A stretch of 64,000 nucleotides of DNA from DATFVJ01 sp963826515 (GTDB taxonomy: Bacteria > Actinomycetota > Actinomycetes > Streptosporangiales > Streptosporangiaceae), in assembly GCA_963826515.1 (NCBI GenBank), contig CAWGXI010000016.1, positions 558,001 through 622,000 on the forward strand. The letters run 5' to 3'. The stretch's first letter is position 1. Every line of letters begins with the position of its first letter. Shown here one piece after another: positions 1-9,617 of the stretch. The position numbers were made by a program, and so were the translations under genes. The notes beneath the pieces were generated by a model, which was given only the letters and a program-made list of their open reading frames with translations, made no database searches and was not told the DNA's origin.

Positions 1-63
1 GGCCACCATCCGGCGGTCTGCGCGCTAGACGGCCGCGGCGCAGCGTTTAGGTCTGGGGAAGCG

Positions 64-486
64 CTAGTCGTCTTTGACTCCGCGCAGCCGCTTTACCTGG
101 GAACGGCGCTGCTTGGCGGTCAGGCGCCGCTCGCGCGCCGCGCGGCTCGGCTTGGTCGGGCGCCGGCGAGGTGGCGGCGGAGCGGTCGCCGCCTCGAGCA
201 ATGCGGCAAGCCTGTTCGCCGCGGCCTGCCTGTTGCGCAACTGTGAACGGTGCTCCGATGCGGACACCGTCACTGTGCCGCCAACAAGCCTTCCTGCCAA
301 TGCGCGCAACGCGCGTTGCTTGCGCGCCGGGCCGAGGGCGTCAGAGGCCGCAACGTTGTAGGACAGTTCCACCCGGCTGTCGGCAGTGTTCACCGACTGA
401 CCGCCAGGACCGGCAGATCTCGAGAACCGCCAGGAAAGCTCGTCGGGCGGGATCACCACGTCGCGGATCCGGACTCGGAAACTCAC
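64..486 (-). CDS. arfB: Alternative ribosome-rescue factor ArfB (peptidyl-tRNA hydrolase, GGQ domain)
   Basis: This 140-residue protein belongs to the ArfB/YaeJ/ICT1 family, which enters the A site of ribosomes stalled on non-stop mRNA and hydrolyses the peptidyl-tRNA. The class I release-factor-like domain fills residues 1-100, with the catalytic GGQ at residues 28-30 inside the family motif SAGPGGQSVNTADSRVEL. The last 35 residues are a lysine/arginine-rich tail (RRRPTKPSRAARERR), as in known ArfB proteins, where the tail sits in the empty mRNA channel. Length matches the family. It lies tail-on to the window edge and is transcribed with the following minus-strand genes, but 48 bp separate it from the next one, so co-transcription is only possible. 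The call is secure. Confidence 0.93.
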   Translation of the reverse strand: MSFRVRIRDVVIPPDELSWRFSRSAGPGGQSVNTADSRVELSYNVAASDALGPARKQRALRALAGRLVGGTVTVSASEHRSQLRNRQAAANRLAALLEAATAPPPPRRRPTKPSRAARERRLTAKQRRSQVKRLRGVKDD

Positions 487-534
487 AGGAACGATGATCC
501 GCCCCGGTACGCCGTCCCGTCGAGCGCCCAGGCC

Positions 535-1269
535 TTAGCCCTGGTCAGGCGCTGGTGAAGTCTTCTTCGGTGCGGGGAGGTGCCGCCGCAGAAATACCTC
601 CGTTCGGTGCCACGCCCTGGCCGCTGGATCCGGCTGGTGGAACATAGGAGCCATCCGATTGTGGAACGCGTGCCCGGCGTCCTCCTCCACGTGGATTTCC
701 ACGTTCGGGTGTGCCGCGGCCGCCTCTTCCACCCGCGCCACCTGATCGCGCGGAATGTAAGGGTCACTGCCGCCGAAATGGAACTGCAGCGGGCCGTGGA
801 TCTGGCTGAGGGCAGCCAGGTTGCCGGGAACCGCCGAACCGTAGAACGAGACGGCGACGTCAAGCTCGGCCTGCGCGGCGAGGAAATACGCGATCGACCC
901 GCCGAGACAAAAACCGAGCACACCGATGCCGCCATCGGCCTCCGGGAGCGCGGCCAGGTGCCGCAGCGCTACGGCAGCGTCGGCGACGCCCTGCTGGACA
1001 TCAAAGCGCGACGCAAGCTCCAGTGACTCGGTCAGACCGCTGCGATCATGGGCGGCGCGGTAGCCGGGTTTGATGCGCCAGAACAGATCCGGCGCACCGA
1101 CCACATAGCCAAGGCCGGCGAGGTCGCTGGCAACGGCCTCGATGTACTCGCTCACGCCGTAGATCTCTTGGATGAGCAGCAGGGCCGGCCCGCTGCCCGC
1201 GGCCGGCACCCACACCGGCATGTTGAACGACCCGCCGGAGACCTCGACCGACTCGACGCGCGATGACAT
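535..1269 (-). CDS. Dienelactone hydrolase family protein
   Basis: This 244-residue alpha/beta-hydrolase resembles carboxymethylenebutenolidase, which opens dienelactones in chlorocatechol breakdown; in actinobacteria most members have unknown esterase substrates. The family triad is visible: Cys121 in the nucleophile elbow GFCLGGS, Asp169 in GGSDPYIP and His200 in AGHAF. The Glu of QEIYG near residue 35, which activates the cysteine, is also present. Length is normal. The ATG at 1269 lies behind a GGGGGTAG-type ribosome site. The ABM-type gene upstream on the same strand is about 50 bp away, so the two could share a transcript. The substrate is not predictable from sequence. Confidence 0.9.
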   Translation of the reverse strand: MSSRVESVEVSGGSFNMPVWVPAAGSGPALLLIQEIYGVSEYIEAVASDLAGLGYVVGAPDLFWRIKPGYRAAHDRSGLTESLELASRFDVQQGVADAAVALRHLAALPEADGGIGVLGFCLGGSIAYFLAAQAELDVAVSFYGSAVPGNLAALSQIHGPLQFHFGGSDPYIPRDQVARVEEAAAAHPNVEIHVEEDAGHAFHNRMAPMFHQPDPAARAWHRTEVFLRRHLPAPKKTSPAPDQG

Positions 1270-1321
1270 GGCTACCCCCTTGCGCAGCGACTCATTATCT
1301 TAGGAGCCGCGCTGGCGGTGG

Positions 1322-1651
1322 CTAGATCTGGGACGGCGTGAGTTCTGCCATCCTCGCCCAGTTGTCCCCTGGAACCTCAACGTTAATGATCTCCGGGGTC
1401 TCCGCGATCACTTTGGGCATCCACGCCATGGCGGTCTTGAAGTGGTCGGAGTTCACGTGCTCCGCACCGGCGTCGCCGTCGCGGAACGCCTCAACCAGGA
1501 CGAACTGGTGGGGGCTTTCGACGCTCTTGGACCACTCGAAGAAGATGTTGCCCGGCTCGTTCCTGGTGGCCTTGGTGAAGGCATCGACGAGCGTGAGCCA
1601 CTCGCCGCTCCGGTCGGGGCTGATGGTCCACTTCACGACGATGAAGATCAT
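1322..1651 (-). CDS. Antibiotic biosynthesis monooxygenase (ABM) domain protein, YgiN-like
   Basis: This 109-residue single-domain protein has the dimeric alpha-beta-barrel ABM fold pattern: a first strand MIFIVVKWTISPD, the helix-linked segment GNIFFEWSKSVESPHQFVLVEAFRDGDAGAEHVNSDHFKTA, and a closing strand. YgiN-type proteins oxidise quinols or other small aromatics without a cofactor; others degrade haem, but no haem ligand is recognisable here. It sits upstream of the dienelactone hydrolase on the same strand, a pairing consistent with breakdown of an aromatic or quinone compound. That role is an inference from neighbourhood only. Confidence 0.85.
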   Translation of the reverse strand: MIFIVVKWTISPDRSGEWLTLVDAFTKATRNEPGNIFFEWSKSVESPHQFVLVEAFRDGDAGAEHVNSDHFKTAMAWMPKVIAETPEIINVEVPGDNWARMAELTPSQI

Positions 1652-1734
1652 TTCACGGTTCCTTCGGCTTCTGGCGCGGGCCGCGGGGCGAGTTGACCGG
1701 TTTGGTACTGGTTATGACACTTTACAAATCTCCG

Positions 1735-2030
1735 GCCCGGACCGCGCATCCGCAGTGGGAGCGCGGGCAGAAGATGAGGCGCGTCCTCGACCGGCTCGAG
1801 CGTGCCGGCGACGTCACGCGGGAGCGCGATACCTCCGACCGGCGCCGCCTCGTCGTCAAGCGCACCGCGGCGGGCGAACAAGCGTACCGGGGTGCCAACG
1901 TCGCCAACGTCGCCAACCGGCTGGACGATCCGGAGGCGTTCAGGCGGCTGCTCGTTCAGCTCGTCGCCGGGCTGCTGGCAGCCCGCGGCGAAGGCGTTCC
2001 TGACAGCCTGCTGCCAGCCGCGCCGAATCG
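1735..2030 (+). pseudogene. MarR-family regulator, N-terminally truncated remnant
   Basis: The reading frame contains the wing and C-terminal dimerisation part of a MarR regulator: MRRVLDRLERAGDVTRERD followed by TSDRRRLVVKRTAAGEQAY and a leucine-rich helix ending LLAARGEG. The first helices and the recognition helix that should precede it are absent. The 3' end runs straight into the DUF4338 fragment in another frame, so both ends are broken. It lies divergent from the ABM gene, the usual place for a MarR repressor of such a gene, so it may be what is left of that regulator. It is unlikely to bind DNA. Confidence 0.6.
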
Positions 2031-2558
2031 GCCCGCTACAACGTGCTGATGCGCGCCCACCACTACCTCGGCTACGCCCCGCTGGCCGGCGCCCAGCTCC
2101 GCTACCTCGTCCAGGCCGCGCCCGGCACCGTCGCCGCGCTCGGCTTCGGTGCCGCCGCCTGGAAATGCGCCCCCCGCGACACCCACATCGGCTGGGACCC
2201 GCCCACCCGCCAGGCCAACCTGCACCTGGTCGCCGGCAACGCCCGGTTCCTCATCCTGCCCCACGTCCGCGTTCGAAACCTCGCCTCGGCGATCCTCGCC
2301 CGTGCCGCCCGCCAACTGCCCGCCGACTGGCAAGACCGCTACGGCTACGCCCCCGTTCTGCTGGAAACCTTCGCCGGCACCAACCGGTTCACCGGTTCCA
2401 GCTACCGCGCCGCCAACTGGATCTGGGCCGGCTACACCAAAGGCCGCGGCAAGCTCGACCGCCACCACCAGCACACCCAGCCCGTCAAAGACGTCTACCT
2501 CTACCCGCGCCTCTACCCGCTGGACCGCGACTACCAGCACATCCTCACAAACGGCTGA
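2031..2558 (+). pseudogene. DUF4338 (DruA-like) protein, N-terminally truncated
   Basis: About 175 residues match the C-terminal half of the DUF4338 family, whose members are found in transposon contexts and include DruA of the Druantia phage-defence system. Recognisable family blocks are ARYNVLMRAHHYLGYAP, LGFGAAAWKCAPRDTHIGW, RFLILPHVRVRNLASAIL and SYRAANWIWAGYTKGRGKLD. The frame is open upstream of the GTG at 2043 only as far as the MarR remnant, so the N-terminal half is missing. No other Druantia gene is nearby. I read it as a dead transposon-associated fragment, not a working defence gene. Confidence 0.7.
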
Positions 2559-2850
2559 CCTGAGCCTCGCCGCGCCCTGGCCAAGATCGCCTCACGCCCG
2601 GGGACCCGGTCTGGGCGAGCATCGACTGCTGTCAGTTGCTCGAAGCGGCCCGCGCCGGATCCCGTTGCGAGGCGGCGGCTGTTCGGTGAGGTCGGGAACT
2701 TTCTGTGCTAACCAGGGGATCGGCATTTGAGACCCGGGTCACACTGCGCGCGGGAGCCACCGGGACCGATGATGGCTGGCACGGCATTCAGTAGGGTCCC
2801 GGCCTTGGTATGTTCCGCGGCCGATGGCCGAGTCAATGAAGGAGACCAGG

Positions 2851-3732
2851 ATGAGCAGTGCGCGCGAACCAACTCGCGTCGACTTCTCCAGCAGCGGGCT
2901 GACCGTGGCGGCGTACCGCTGGGATCCCGACGGCGCCCCGCGTGCCATCGTCCAGATCACCCACGGCATGGGAGAGCACGCCCTCCGCTATGCCTGCTTG
3001 GCCCAGGCGCTGAACGCGCGAGGCATAGTGGTCTACGCCCAGGACCACCGCGGGCACGGGGCGACAGTGAGGTCCGAGGACGAACTTGGCCAGATCGGCG
3101 CGCAGGGGTGGACCGAACTCGTCCACGACATCGACCGGCTCCGGGTCAAGGCCCGCCAGGAGCACCCGGCGGTCCCGCTGGTGCTGCTGGGCCACAGCAT
3201 GGGCTCCTTCGCAGCCCAGCAGTACCTCCTCGACCATAGCGAGGACGTCAGCGCCGCCGTGCTCACAGGCACCGCGGTCCTCGACCTCCTCGAGCCAGCT
3301 CTGAACCTGGACGAGCCCATGGACCTCGTGATGTTCAACGCCCCGTTCCAGCCCGCGCGCACCGACTACGACTGGCTCAGCCGCGACGAGGCCCAGGTGG
3401 ACAAGTACGTCAACGACCCCCGATGCGGTTTCGGGCTCGACACTGCCGCAGCCAAGGCCATGTTCGCGGCCGCCCGCCGGATGGCCGACCGCGACCGAGT
3501 CGCGGGAATGCGCACAGACCTGCCGATCTACATCGCGACCGGTGAGCTGGACCCCGTCAACGGGCAGCTCGCTCTCGTCAACGCGCTCGTGGACCGCTAC
3601 ACCGCCGCCGGGCTCACGGACGTCACCCTGAAGGTCTACCCGCAAGCGCGCCACGAGATTTTCAACGAGACCAACCGCGACACCGTCGTCGATGACCTGC
3701 TCACCTGGCTGTGCCAGAAGTTCAGCCCTTGA
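2851..3732 (+). CDS. Alpha/beta hydrolase, monoacylglycerol lipase / lysophospholipase type
   Basis: A 293-residue serine hydrolase of the Hydrolase_4 family. The nucleophile elbow GHSMGS places the serine at residue 116. The oxyanion region HGMGEHALRYACLAQAL near residue 35 and HRGHG (DHRGHGAT) near residue 70 are typical of monoglyceride lipases. The acid lies in ATGELDPVNG and the histidine in QARHEIFNE. I chose the ATG at 2851 because AAGGAG sits 6 bp upstream; the frame also has an ATG at 2824 without such a site. There is no signal peptide, so it acts in the cytoplasm. It stands alone between a remnant and a convergent small gene. Confidence 0.88.
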   Translation: MSSAREPTRVDFSSSGLTVAAYRWDPDGAPRAIVQITHGMGEHALRYACLAQALNARGIVVYAQDHRGHGATVRSEDELGQIGAQGWTELVHDIDRLRVKARQEHPAVPLVLLGHSMGSFAAQQYLLDHSEDVSAAVLTGTAVLDLLEPALNLDEPMDLVMFNAPFQPARTDYDWLSRDEAQVDKYVNDPRCGFGLDTAAAKAMFAAARRMADRDRVAGMRTDLPIYIATGELDPVNGQLALVNALVDRYTAAGLTDVTLKVYPQARHEIFNETNRDTVVDDLLTWLCQKFSP

Positions 3733-3824
3733 TGGCGCCGCCAGCGCAAACCCGGCGCCGCGCTGGGCGCCAGACTGGCAAACGGCGCGGAACCGGCGAA
3801 GGCGCTCACGTGCGGCCACGCATA

Positions 3825-4091
3825 TCAGTCGGGCTGGGATTTAGGCTGCCGCCGCCGGCCGAAAGCGAAGTATGACAGTGGCGCGCCGCCGAAGGAGTTG
3901 ACGACCACCACGACCGCGGCCCATATCCACTTCGAGCCCCGGATCTGGCTCGCTGGCCGGCGTTTGATGTCGATGAGCGCCGCCGTCTTGAGGCTGGTCT
4001 CGGCAACTGCTGCGACAATGATCAATCTGCGGCTGCGCTTGCTGAGATCGCTCCACTGTTTCTTGGCGGCCACGACATCCTCCGCATACAT
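3825..4091 (-). CDS. Small PLDc_N-like membrane protein
   Basis: This 88-residue protein has two hydrophobic helices (RLIIVAAVAETSLKTAALIDI and WIWAAVVVVVNSFGGAPLSYF) around the loop RRPASQIRGSKWIWA, followed by a basic tail. The arrangement matches the phospholipase D N-terminal membrane module (PLDc_N), which in actinobacteria often occurs as a stand-alone protein of unknown function. No catalytic residues are expected. It is convergent with the alpha/beta hydrolase, leaving about 90 bp between the stops. Family assignment is moderately sure; the role is unknown. Confidence 0.7.
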   Translation of the reverse strand: MYAEDVVAAKKQWSDLSKRSRRLIIVAAVAETSLKTAALIDIKRRPASQIRGSKWIWAAVVVVVNSFGGAPLSYFAFGRRRQPKSQPD

Positions 4092-5050
4092 AACAGGATC
4101 CCTATGGCCTGAACCCTACATCGGTAAGGCAGCCCCCACTGCTTGGACAGCATTCCGGCGGCGCCAAAGTGTCGATCACCGGCTAAGGCCCCCAGGGCTG
4201 CACCGCGAGTGCTCGCCTACGCGAGTGTGCGGCTCTTTGCTGATCGGCTGTGCCAGCCTCGCGCGGCGCGTTCCGCGCGCCATTGAGAATTGCCGTGAAG
4301 AAAGTCCTCACACGCGGGGGGACCGGCGGTTCGCCCTTGTGCTGGCGGGCTGCATGGTGGTTCCGATCGCCGCGGGCCCGGCGCCCAGTGACGGCGCGCT
4401 GTTACCGCTGTTCGCTACTGTGGATCGCATAACGGCCAGGTAGCGGCTGCACCGACCCGTCGATGACAATCCGGGCCCGCTGACGGAAAAGCTAGTGGTG
4501 TGTCAGAAGGGTCCTTTGAGCGAACGGCGTCCAGGTGGGTGCATCGCAAGGCGGTGCTTGTCCTCGACGAGCGCTTCGCTGTTGCTACGCGCGACGAGGA
4601 CAACGCCGCGAGGTGCCCGCATGGGCGTTGTCGTGGACCACAGAGCCGAAGAAGACTCCTCTGACAGACCACTAGTCTCAGCCCGTCCACCGCCAGCGGG
4701 ACACCTTGGTTGGGCGGATCGGTCCAGCCGTGGCCCAGCCGGGGCGTGTCAACCGGCACCTGGCACTTCAGGCGATATGACAACTATGATCGGGCCCCGG
4801 CCTGGAACGGCGCGCACTCGCCGGCGTCCTAGCGCATACCAGCAGCAGGCAGCTGAAGGAGTTACATGACCATCTTCGCGGCGGGACCGCACCCCCCGGT
4901 GGCCGTCCGGGCAGAAGACGCTGAATACCTCCCCGGCATAGGCCACCACCTCCTCGCCGACAGCAGCGCAACCCACGGCGCCCTGAGCGCCCACCGTGTT
5001 CGGCTCGGCCGCAGCGAAAACGGCGCGGTACCGCATCGGCATAACTACTC
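4092..5050. other. Gene-poor stretch before IS1380
   Basis: No reading frame here shows family signatures or a convincing ribosome site. The short minus-strand frame at 4768-5042 has a fair ribosome site, but that site is supplied by the IS end, and its sequence is not recognisable. I see no RNA gene or repeat. Confidence 0.5.
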
Positions 5051-5080
5051 CTCAGACCCGAATCAACGAGTAGAACGGCG
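5051..5080 (+). repeat. IS1380 inverted repeat, left
   Basis: The 30-bp terminal repeat begins CTCAGACCCGAATCAACGAG and mirrors 6841-6870 with two mismatches. Confidence 0.9.
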
Positions 5081-5273
5081 GCGGTTATCCACAGCCGGGT
5101 AGTTGATCTTGGAATGGCCGGCCCCTGCCTGCGGGCATGATGATGGCCCGGGTGTCGCGCCGGGCTCGCGGGTTCGGGGGTCTTTCTGCGGGTGCGGGCC
5201 GTGGCGGGCCGGGGCCTGGGGACGGTGTGCCGGTGGCGGCTGCGGGGTGCGGGTGGTGCTGGCCTGCGGCCGG

Positions 5274-6788
5274 CTAGCCGGGGGCTGGCAGGGCGCGGAT
5301 CGTGGCCAGGACGGCGGGCAGCAGGTCTGCGCCGGGCGGCAGCCGCATGATCAGCTGCCCGCCGTGGCGGACCAGCCGGGCGGGGACGGCGATCAGGACC
5401 CGGCGCAAGGTGGCGATCATGGCCTTGCCGCCGCGGACCCCGTGGCCTTCTACCAGCTCGCCGCCGGATATCAGGCCGGTGAGCTGGTGCAGCCAGGCGG
5501 CGATCGCGGCGGCGATCAGCGACGCCCACATCCAGCAGGTGTTGATTTCGGTGGAGCCCGACGGCAGGTGCCGCAGCGCGGCGCCGTGCTTGCTGTCACG
5601 GAAGATGTTCTCGATGCTGGTGCGGTGCCGGTACCAGTGCTCCACCGCGGCCGCCTTGGCCGGGGTGGACACGTCCATGCCGGTGCAGATGAAACTGCAG
5701 GCGTAGATAGCGGGTTCTTGCTCCAGCTCGGGGAACGGCAGGGCCCGCTGGTCCGGGTGCAGGGTGCGGCGGCGCCGGGACCGGGGGCCGGCGGAGACCT
5801 GATCGGGGTCCAGCTTGACCCGGCGGACCAGCAGCACGGTGTCTTCGGGCCAGTCCGCCGGCTTGTACGGCGAGACCGCGACCTGCGCGTTCTGCATGTC
5901 TATCGCGTCCTGCCAGGCATCCCCGGCGATCCCGGCCAGTGCCTTCCACATGCTGGTGATCCGCTTGGCGCCGATCGCGAACGCGATGTTTTCTTTCGCG
6001 GCGGCGCGGGCCAGTTCCCCGGCGAAGTACCCGGCATCCGCGCGCAGCGCGATCCTCCGCCCCGCCGCCCGTGCGCCATCGCGGACCGCCTGCGGCAGCA
6101 CGGCCAGCGCCCGGCCCAGCAGCCCCACCACGTGCGAGCGGGGATCCTGGTCACCGGACAGCAGGTCGGCGGCCAGCGGGATCTCCGTCTCCGCCCAGGA
6201 CGCCACGTGCGGCCGGCCCGCCCGCTGCCCCTGGTAGTTATAGGCCACCCCGCGTTTCTTGCTGCCGTAGACCTCCACGTCGGTGGCGTCGATGCCGATC
6301 GTCACCGGGCCTTCGGCCAGCTCCGCAGCCCGCTCGGCCGGCAGCAGGCCGGTCATCGCCGCCGTGGCCCTGGCCAGCCCGGCCTCCGCGCCGCGCCAGT
6401 GCTTCTGCGTGAGCCGGCGCGCGATCCCGGTCGCGGTCGAGGTGGCCAGGCCCGGCACCGGTGTCACCAGCTGCCCGGCCTGGTCGGCGCGGATCCGGTC
6501 CAGGCCGACCAGGAAGTCCTCCCCGGCCAGCTGCGCGGCGGCCATCCCGGCCAGCACCTGCCCGCCGGTAAACCCGCGGCGGCGCTGCTTGACCGGCCCC
6601 ATCCCCTCATCGAGGGCCGCGATCAGGCCAAGCCGCTCGCACAGCTCGGTGACCGCGAGCATTCCGCCCGCAGCCGTCAGCGACGGGTCGTCCGCCCCGA
6701 TCTGGATCCTGCCCCGGGTCTTGCCCCGCATCGCCGCTGCCAGCACCATTCCGGTGACTCCCCTCCTGGGACAATCCAGCACTGTCAC
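5274..6788 (-). CDS. IS1380-family transposase
   Basis: A full-length 504-residue DDE transposase. The first catalytic aspartate is in TIGIDATDVEVYGSKK (near residue 170), the second in ALRADAGYFAGELARAA, and the glutamate in the block WYRHRTSIENIFRDSKHGAA, which is diagnostic of IS1380. The frame is unbroken and both terminal repeats are present, so the element could be active. The gene is transcribed leftward within the IS, with its start about 50 bp inside the right end. Confidence 0.92.
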   Translation of the reverse strand: MTVLDCPRRGVTGMVLAAAMRGKTRGRIQIGADDPSLTAAGGMLAVTELCERLGLIAALDEGMGPVKQRRRGFTGGQVLAGMAAAQLAGEDFLVGLDRIRADQAGQLVTPVPGLATSTATGIARRLTQKHWRGAEAGLARATAAMTGLLPAERAAELAEGPVTIGIDATDVEVYGSKKRGVAYNYQGQRAGRPHVASWAETEIPLAADLLSGDQDPRSHVVGLLGRALAVLPQAVRDGARAAGRRIALRADAGYFAGELARAAAKENIAFAIGAKRITSMWKALAGIAGDAWQDAIDMQNAQVAVSPYKPADWPEDTVLLVRRVKLDPDQVSAGPRSRRRRTLHPDQRALPFPELEQEPAIYACSFICTGMDVSTPAKAAAVEHWYRHRTSIENIFRDSKHGAALRHLPSGSTEINTCWMWASLIAAAIAAWLHQLTGLISGGELVEGHGVRGGKAMIATLRRVLIAVPARLVRHGGQLIMRLPPGADLLPAVLATIRALPAPG

Positions 6789-6840
6789 GCTCGATAATCC
6801 CAGTAGAGCACCGTAGTTTCACAGACCACCAGCGGCGTGT

Positions 6841-6870
6841 CGCCGTTCTACTCGTTGACTCGGGTCAGAG
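6841..6870 (-). repeat. IS1380 inverted repeat, right
   Basis: Read on the minus strand this 30-bp end begins CTCTGACCCGAGTCAACGAG; it lies upstream of the transposase start. Confidence 0.9.
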
Positions 6871-6961
6871 GGAGTCTGATCTAGGCGTTGTCCTGATTCG
6901 TGCACGCACTGTGAAGTATTGGGTTTGAGGTCCCACAGCTTGATGTCATCGTGTGATACGG

Positions 6962-7475
6962 CTCAGCGGCATGACCAGCCGACTTCCGTACGCCACTGAT
7001 CTGTCTGATGCCCGCTGGGCACTAATCGAGCCAACCCTGTCCGCCTGGCGGGCAGCGCGGACTACGCCAAGTGGGAGGCCGACGGCACGGCCGAGGCGAT
7101 CCATGACCTGCTGCGCGCCAAAGTGCGCGAGCGGGCCGGGCGCGCCGCGGAGCCGACGGCAGCGCTTGTGGACGCCCAGCCGGTGAAGACCTCATCCAAC
7201 GTGCCGGAGCGTTCGCAAGGAATCGACGCCGCCAAAGGGATCAAGGGCCGTAAACGGCACATCGCCACCGGCACACTCGGCCTGCTGCTGGTGGTGCTGG
7301 TCACCGCGGCCAGCGTGCAAGACACTCCCGGCGGGCGGGCCGTGGTCTCCGAACTGGCCGCCCGCCATCCCAGCGTGACCAAGACCTGGGTGGACGCCGG
7401 ATACCAGCGCAGCGTCGCCGAGGCCGGCGCCGCGCACGGCATCGACGTCGAAGTCGGCGGTGGACCTGCTGTTGC
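6962..7475 (+). pseudogene. IS5-family transposase remnant with internal deletion
   Basis: The N-terminal part, MTSRLPYATDLSDARWALIE, is the DUF4096 head of IS5-family transposases. It runs for about 30 residues and is then joined, in another frame, to DYAKWEADGTAEAIHDLLRA and the catalytic core ALVDAQPVKTSS...GIDAAKGIKGRKRHI...TWVDAGY. Roughly 60 residues between the two parts are missing and the C-terminal glutamate region is absent, so the gene is dead. The remnant is followed directly by a TetR C-terminal fragment. Confidence 0.75.
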
Positions 7476-7720
7476 ACTTCGCGACCTCGACCGAGCAGGG
7501 CACCCGTAAGCGCGCGATCGACGCGCAAGACGAAGAAGACGCACTCGTCGCGGCGCTACTCGAAGCGCCCGCCGACACCTTCCCGCACATAGCCGCTCTT
7601 GGCATGGAGGAACTCATGTCCGGTTGGGGCCCCGACCGGCTCAGGTGGGGCTTCGGCGTGCTGATCAACGGGGTTCTCCAGACGCCCCGGCCAGAACCGG
7701 CAAGCACACCGGGCACCTGA
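7460..7720 (+). pseudogene. TetR-family regulator, C-terminal fragment
   Basis: About 85 residues correspond to the ligand-binding C-terminal helices of a TetR repressor. The terminal pattern DRLRWGFGVLINGVL is usual in TetR regulators of drug exporters. The DNA-binding head is missing, replaced by IS5 debris. It lies just upstream of a broken drug exporter in the same orientation, so the two were probably a regulator-exporter pair. Confidence 0.6.
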
Positions 7721-7976
7721 CCCGTCAGCGCCTAAAGCCTGGACAGACCCGGCGGTCCGTGGCGGGCCGCACCACATCACCTGACAGCAGCGCCTGGCCA
7801 TCTGCCTCGCACCGCCATGTTGGCGATCCGAAACCTGATCTTTGACGAAAGCGAGCTCCGCGATGACCACGACCAGCGCGAGCGCGGGCCCCTGACGAGG
7901 CCCCGCGCACGCCAGGCACCACACCCGATCCAGACAGCACGGCGTAGCCGCCGCCCACAGCCGATCCCACCCGGCT

Positions 7977-9351
7977 GACGACCCGCCTGCGCGTAGTCCT
8001 GGCCATCGTGCTGATCGCCGACGTGCTGGACCTGATGGACTCGACGATCACCAACATCGCCCCGCCGACCATCGCCCGCGACATCGGCGGCGGCGAGTCA
8101 CTGATCAAATGGCTGGGTGCCAGCTACGCGCTGGCCATGGGCGTGCTGCTCGTGGTCGGCGGCAGGCTCGGTGACCGCTACGGCAAGCGACGCCTGTTAC
8201 TGGTCGGCATCGCCGGGTTCACCATCGCCTCGATCGTCTGCGGCCTGTCCGTCGAGCCCGCCATGCTGATCGCCGGGCGGCTGGTGCAGGGCGGTTTCGG
8301 GGCGCTATTGATCCCGCAGGGCATCGGCATCCTGATCGGCACGTTCTCACGCGAGCAGATACCCCGCGCGGTCAGCGCATTCGGGCCGGTGATGAGCGCC
8401 TCAGCCGTGCTGGGCCCCATCGTCGCGGGTTTCATCATCAGCTCCGATATCGCAGCCTAACCTGGCGGCCCATTTTCCTGATCAACATCGCCCTGGGCGC
8501 CACCGGGTTCATCGCCGCGCTGCGGCTGCTGCCCCATGACGGTCCGGCCAGCGCCGTCCCCATCGACGGCCTCGGCTCAGGCTTGCTGGGAGCCAGCTCG
8601 CCCTGATCTACGGGCTGATCGACGGCTCGACCGCGGGCTGGACGGCGCTACCGATCCTGAGCCTGGTCGCCGGCGCCGTGCTGCTCGCCGGATTCGGGTG
8701 CGGCAGCGCATGGCGACCGACCCGCTCATCCTGCCCTCGCTGCTCACCAACCGGGGATTCACCTCTGGGCAGCTGCTCGGCCTGGCATTCTTCGCCGCGG
8801 TCAACGGCCTGGCCTACGTCATCTCGCTGTTCCTCCAGACCGCTCTCGGGCTCAAGCCTTCCGCGGCTGCGATCGCCCTGGGCCCGCTCATGTTCGGCAT
8901 CATCGTGGCGTCCTTCGTGTGCCGCCCGCTGATCGGGAGGCTCGGGCGGGTTCTCGTGATCATCGGCCTGGGCATCACCCTCGCTGGCGCCGCTGGGCTG
9001 TGGGCCACGGTCCTGGCCGAAGACACGGCGGTGAGTGTGTGGGCCATGGCTCCCTCGATCCTCGTGCTCGGCGTCGGCATGGGTGCCTGCTTCAGCAGCA
9101 TCTACGACGTCGCGATCGGCGACGTCGCTCCCGACGAGGCGGGCAGCGCCAGCGGCTCACTGAGCGCCGTCCAGCAACTGGCCGCCGCCATCGGCTCCGC
9201 CGTCGTCACGACCGACTACTTCAGCCAGCGGACCCACCACGGCGCCGGGCACGCCATGACCGTCAGCGTTGCCGTCGTCGGCACGATCGCCCTTCTGCGC
9301 CTCTGCCTCGTCTGGCTGCTCCCGAAATCAGCCCCGCAGGAACAGCACTGA
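7977..9351 (+). pseudogene. DHA2-type drug exporter (MFS, EmrB/QacA family) with three frameshifts
   Basis: The DNA encodes nearly all of a 14-helix-type MFS exporter but in four frame segments. Segment one gives VLDLMDSTITNIAPPTIARD and the motif-A loop GGRLGDRYGKRR. The frame changes near 8455 (before TWRPIFLINIALG), near 8603 (before LALIYGLIDG) and near 8695 (before RMATDPLILPSLL). The last segment runs to the stop at 9351. The DSTITN motif is typical of DHA2 drug:H+ antiporters. The protein content is well kept, so the breaks are either recent or sequencing indels. It once formed a unit with the TetR fragment upstream. Confidence 0.8.
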
Positions 9352-9617
9352 GCATCGCTCGGACGCATCTACTCATGCCAATGGGCAGCGGAAGGACCCA
9401 CCAGGCCCGGATCCCGCAGTACTTTGACGGACTCACGAAACAAGCCAGCCGATGCCACGGGGCATGCCGGACAACGTGAAAGGATTTGCAGGCACTCGGG
9501 CTGGTCGCGCTGAACGCGCCAGCTCGCCTCCGTCAAGTGGCGCTGAGGAGCAAGGTGGCGCCTCCGGGAAGCGCGCCAGTTCTTCGGTAGAGGGAGGCCC
9601 GCCACGCCGGAGGCACG

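Larger units (their letters stand above)
5051..6870 (-). mobile_element. Complete IS1380-family insertion sequence (1.82 kb)
   Basis: The element is bounded by 30-bp imperfect inverted repeats (5051-5080 and 6841-6870, 28 of 30 positions identical) and contains one transposase gene on the minus strand. Both size and single-gene layout fit IS1380. I could not identify a convincing target-site duplication: the bases outside are ACTC on the left and GGAG on the right. A further solitary copy of the same end lies at 10310-10338. Confidence 0.88.

Noticed and set aside
2031..2558. Druantia-type defence locus
   Set aside because: Only a headless DUF4338 fragment is present; no partner gene is near.
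4768..5042. Possible small minus-strand gene with GAGGAG before its ATG
   Set aside because: The ribosome-like site belongs to the IS end, and the product matches nothing I know; kept only as a possibility.
5103..6797. Long plus-strand open frame of 564 codons
   Set aside because: It is the antisense shadow of the IS1380 transposase; its product is Gly/Arg/Pro-rich without domains.
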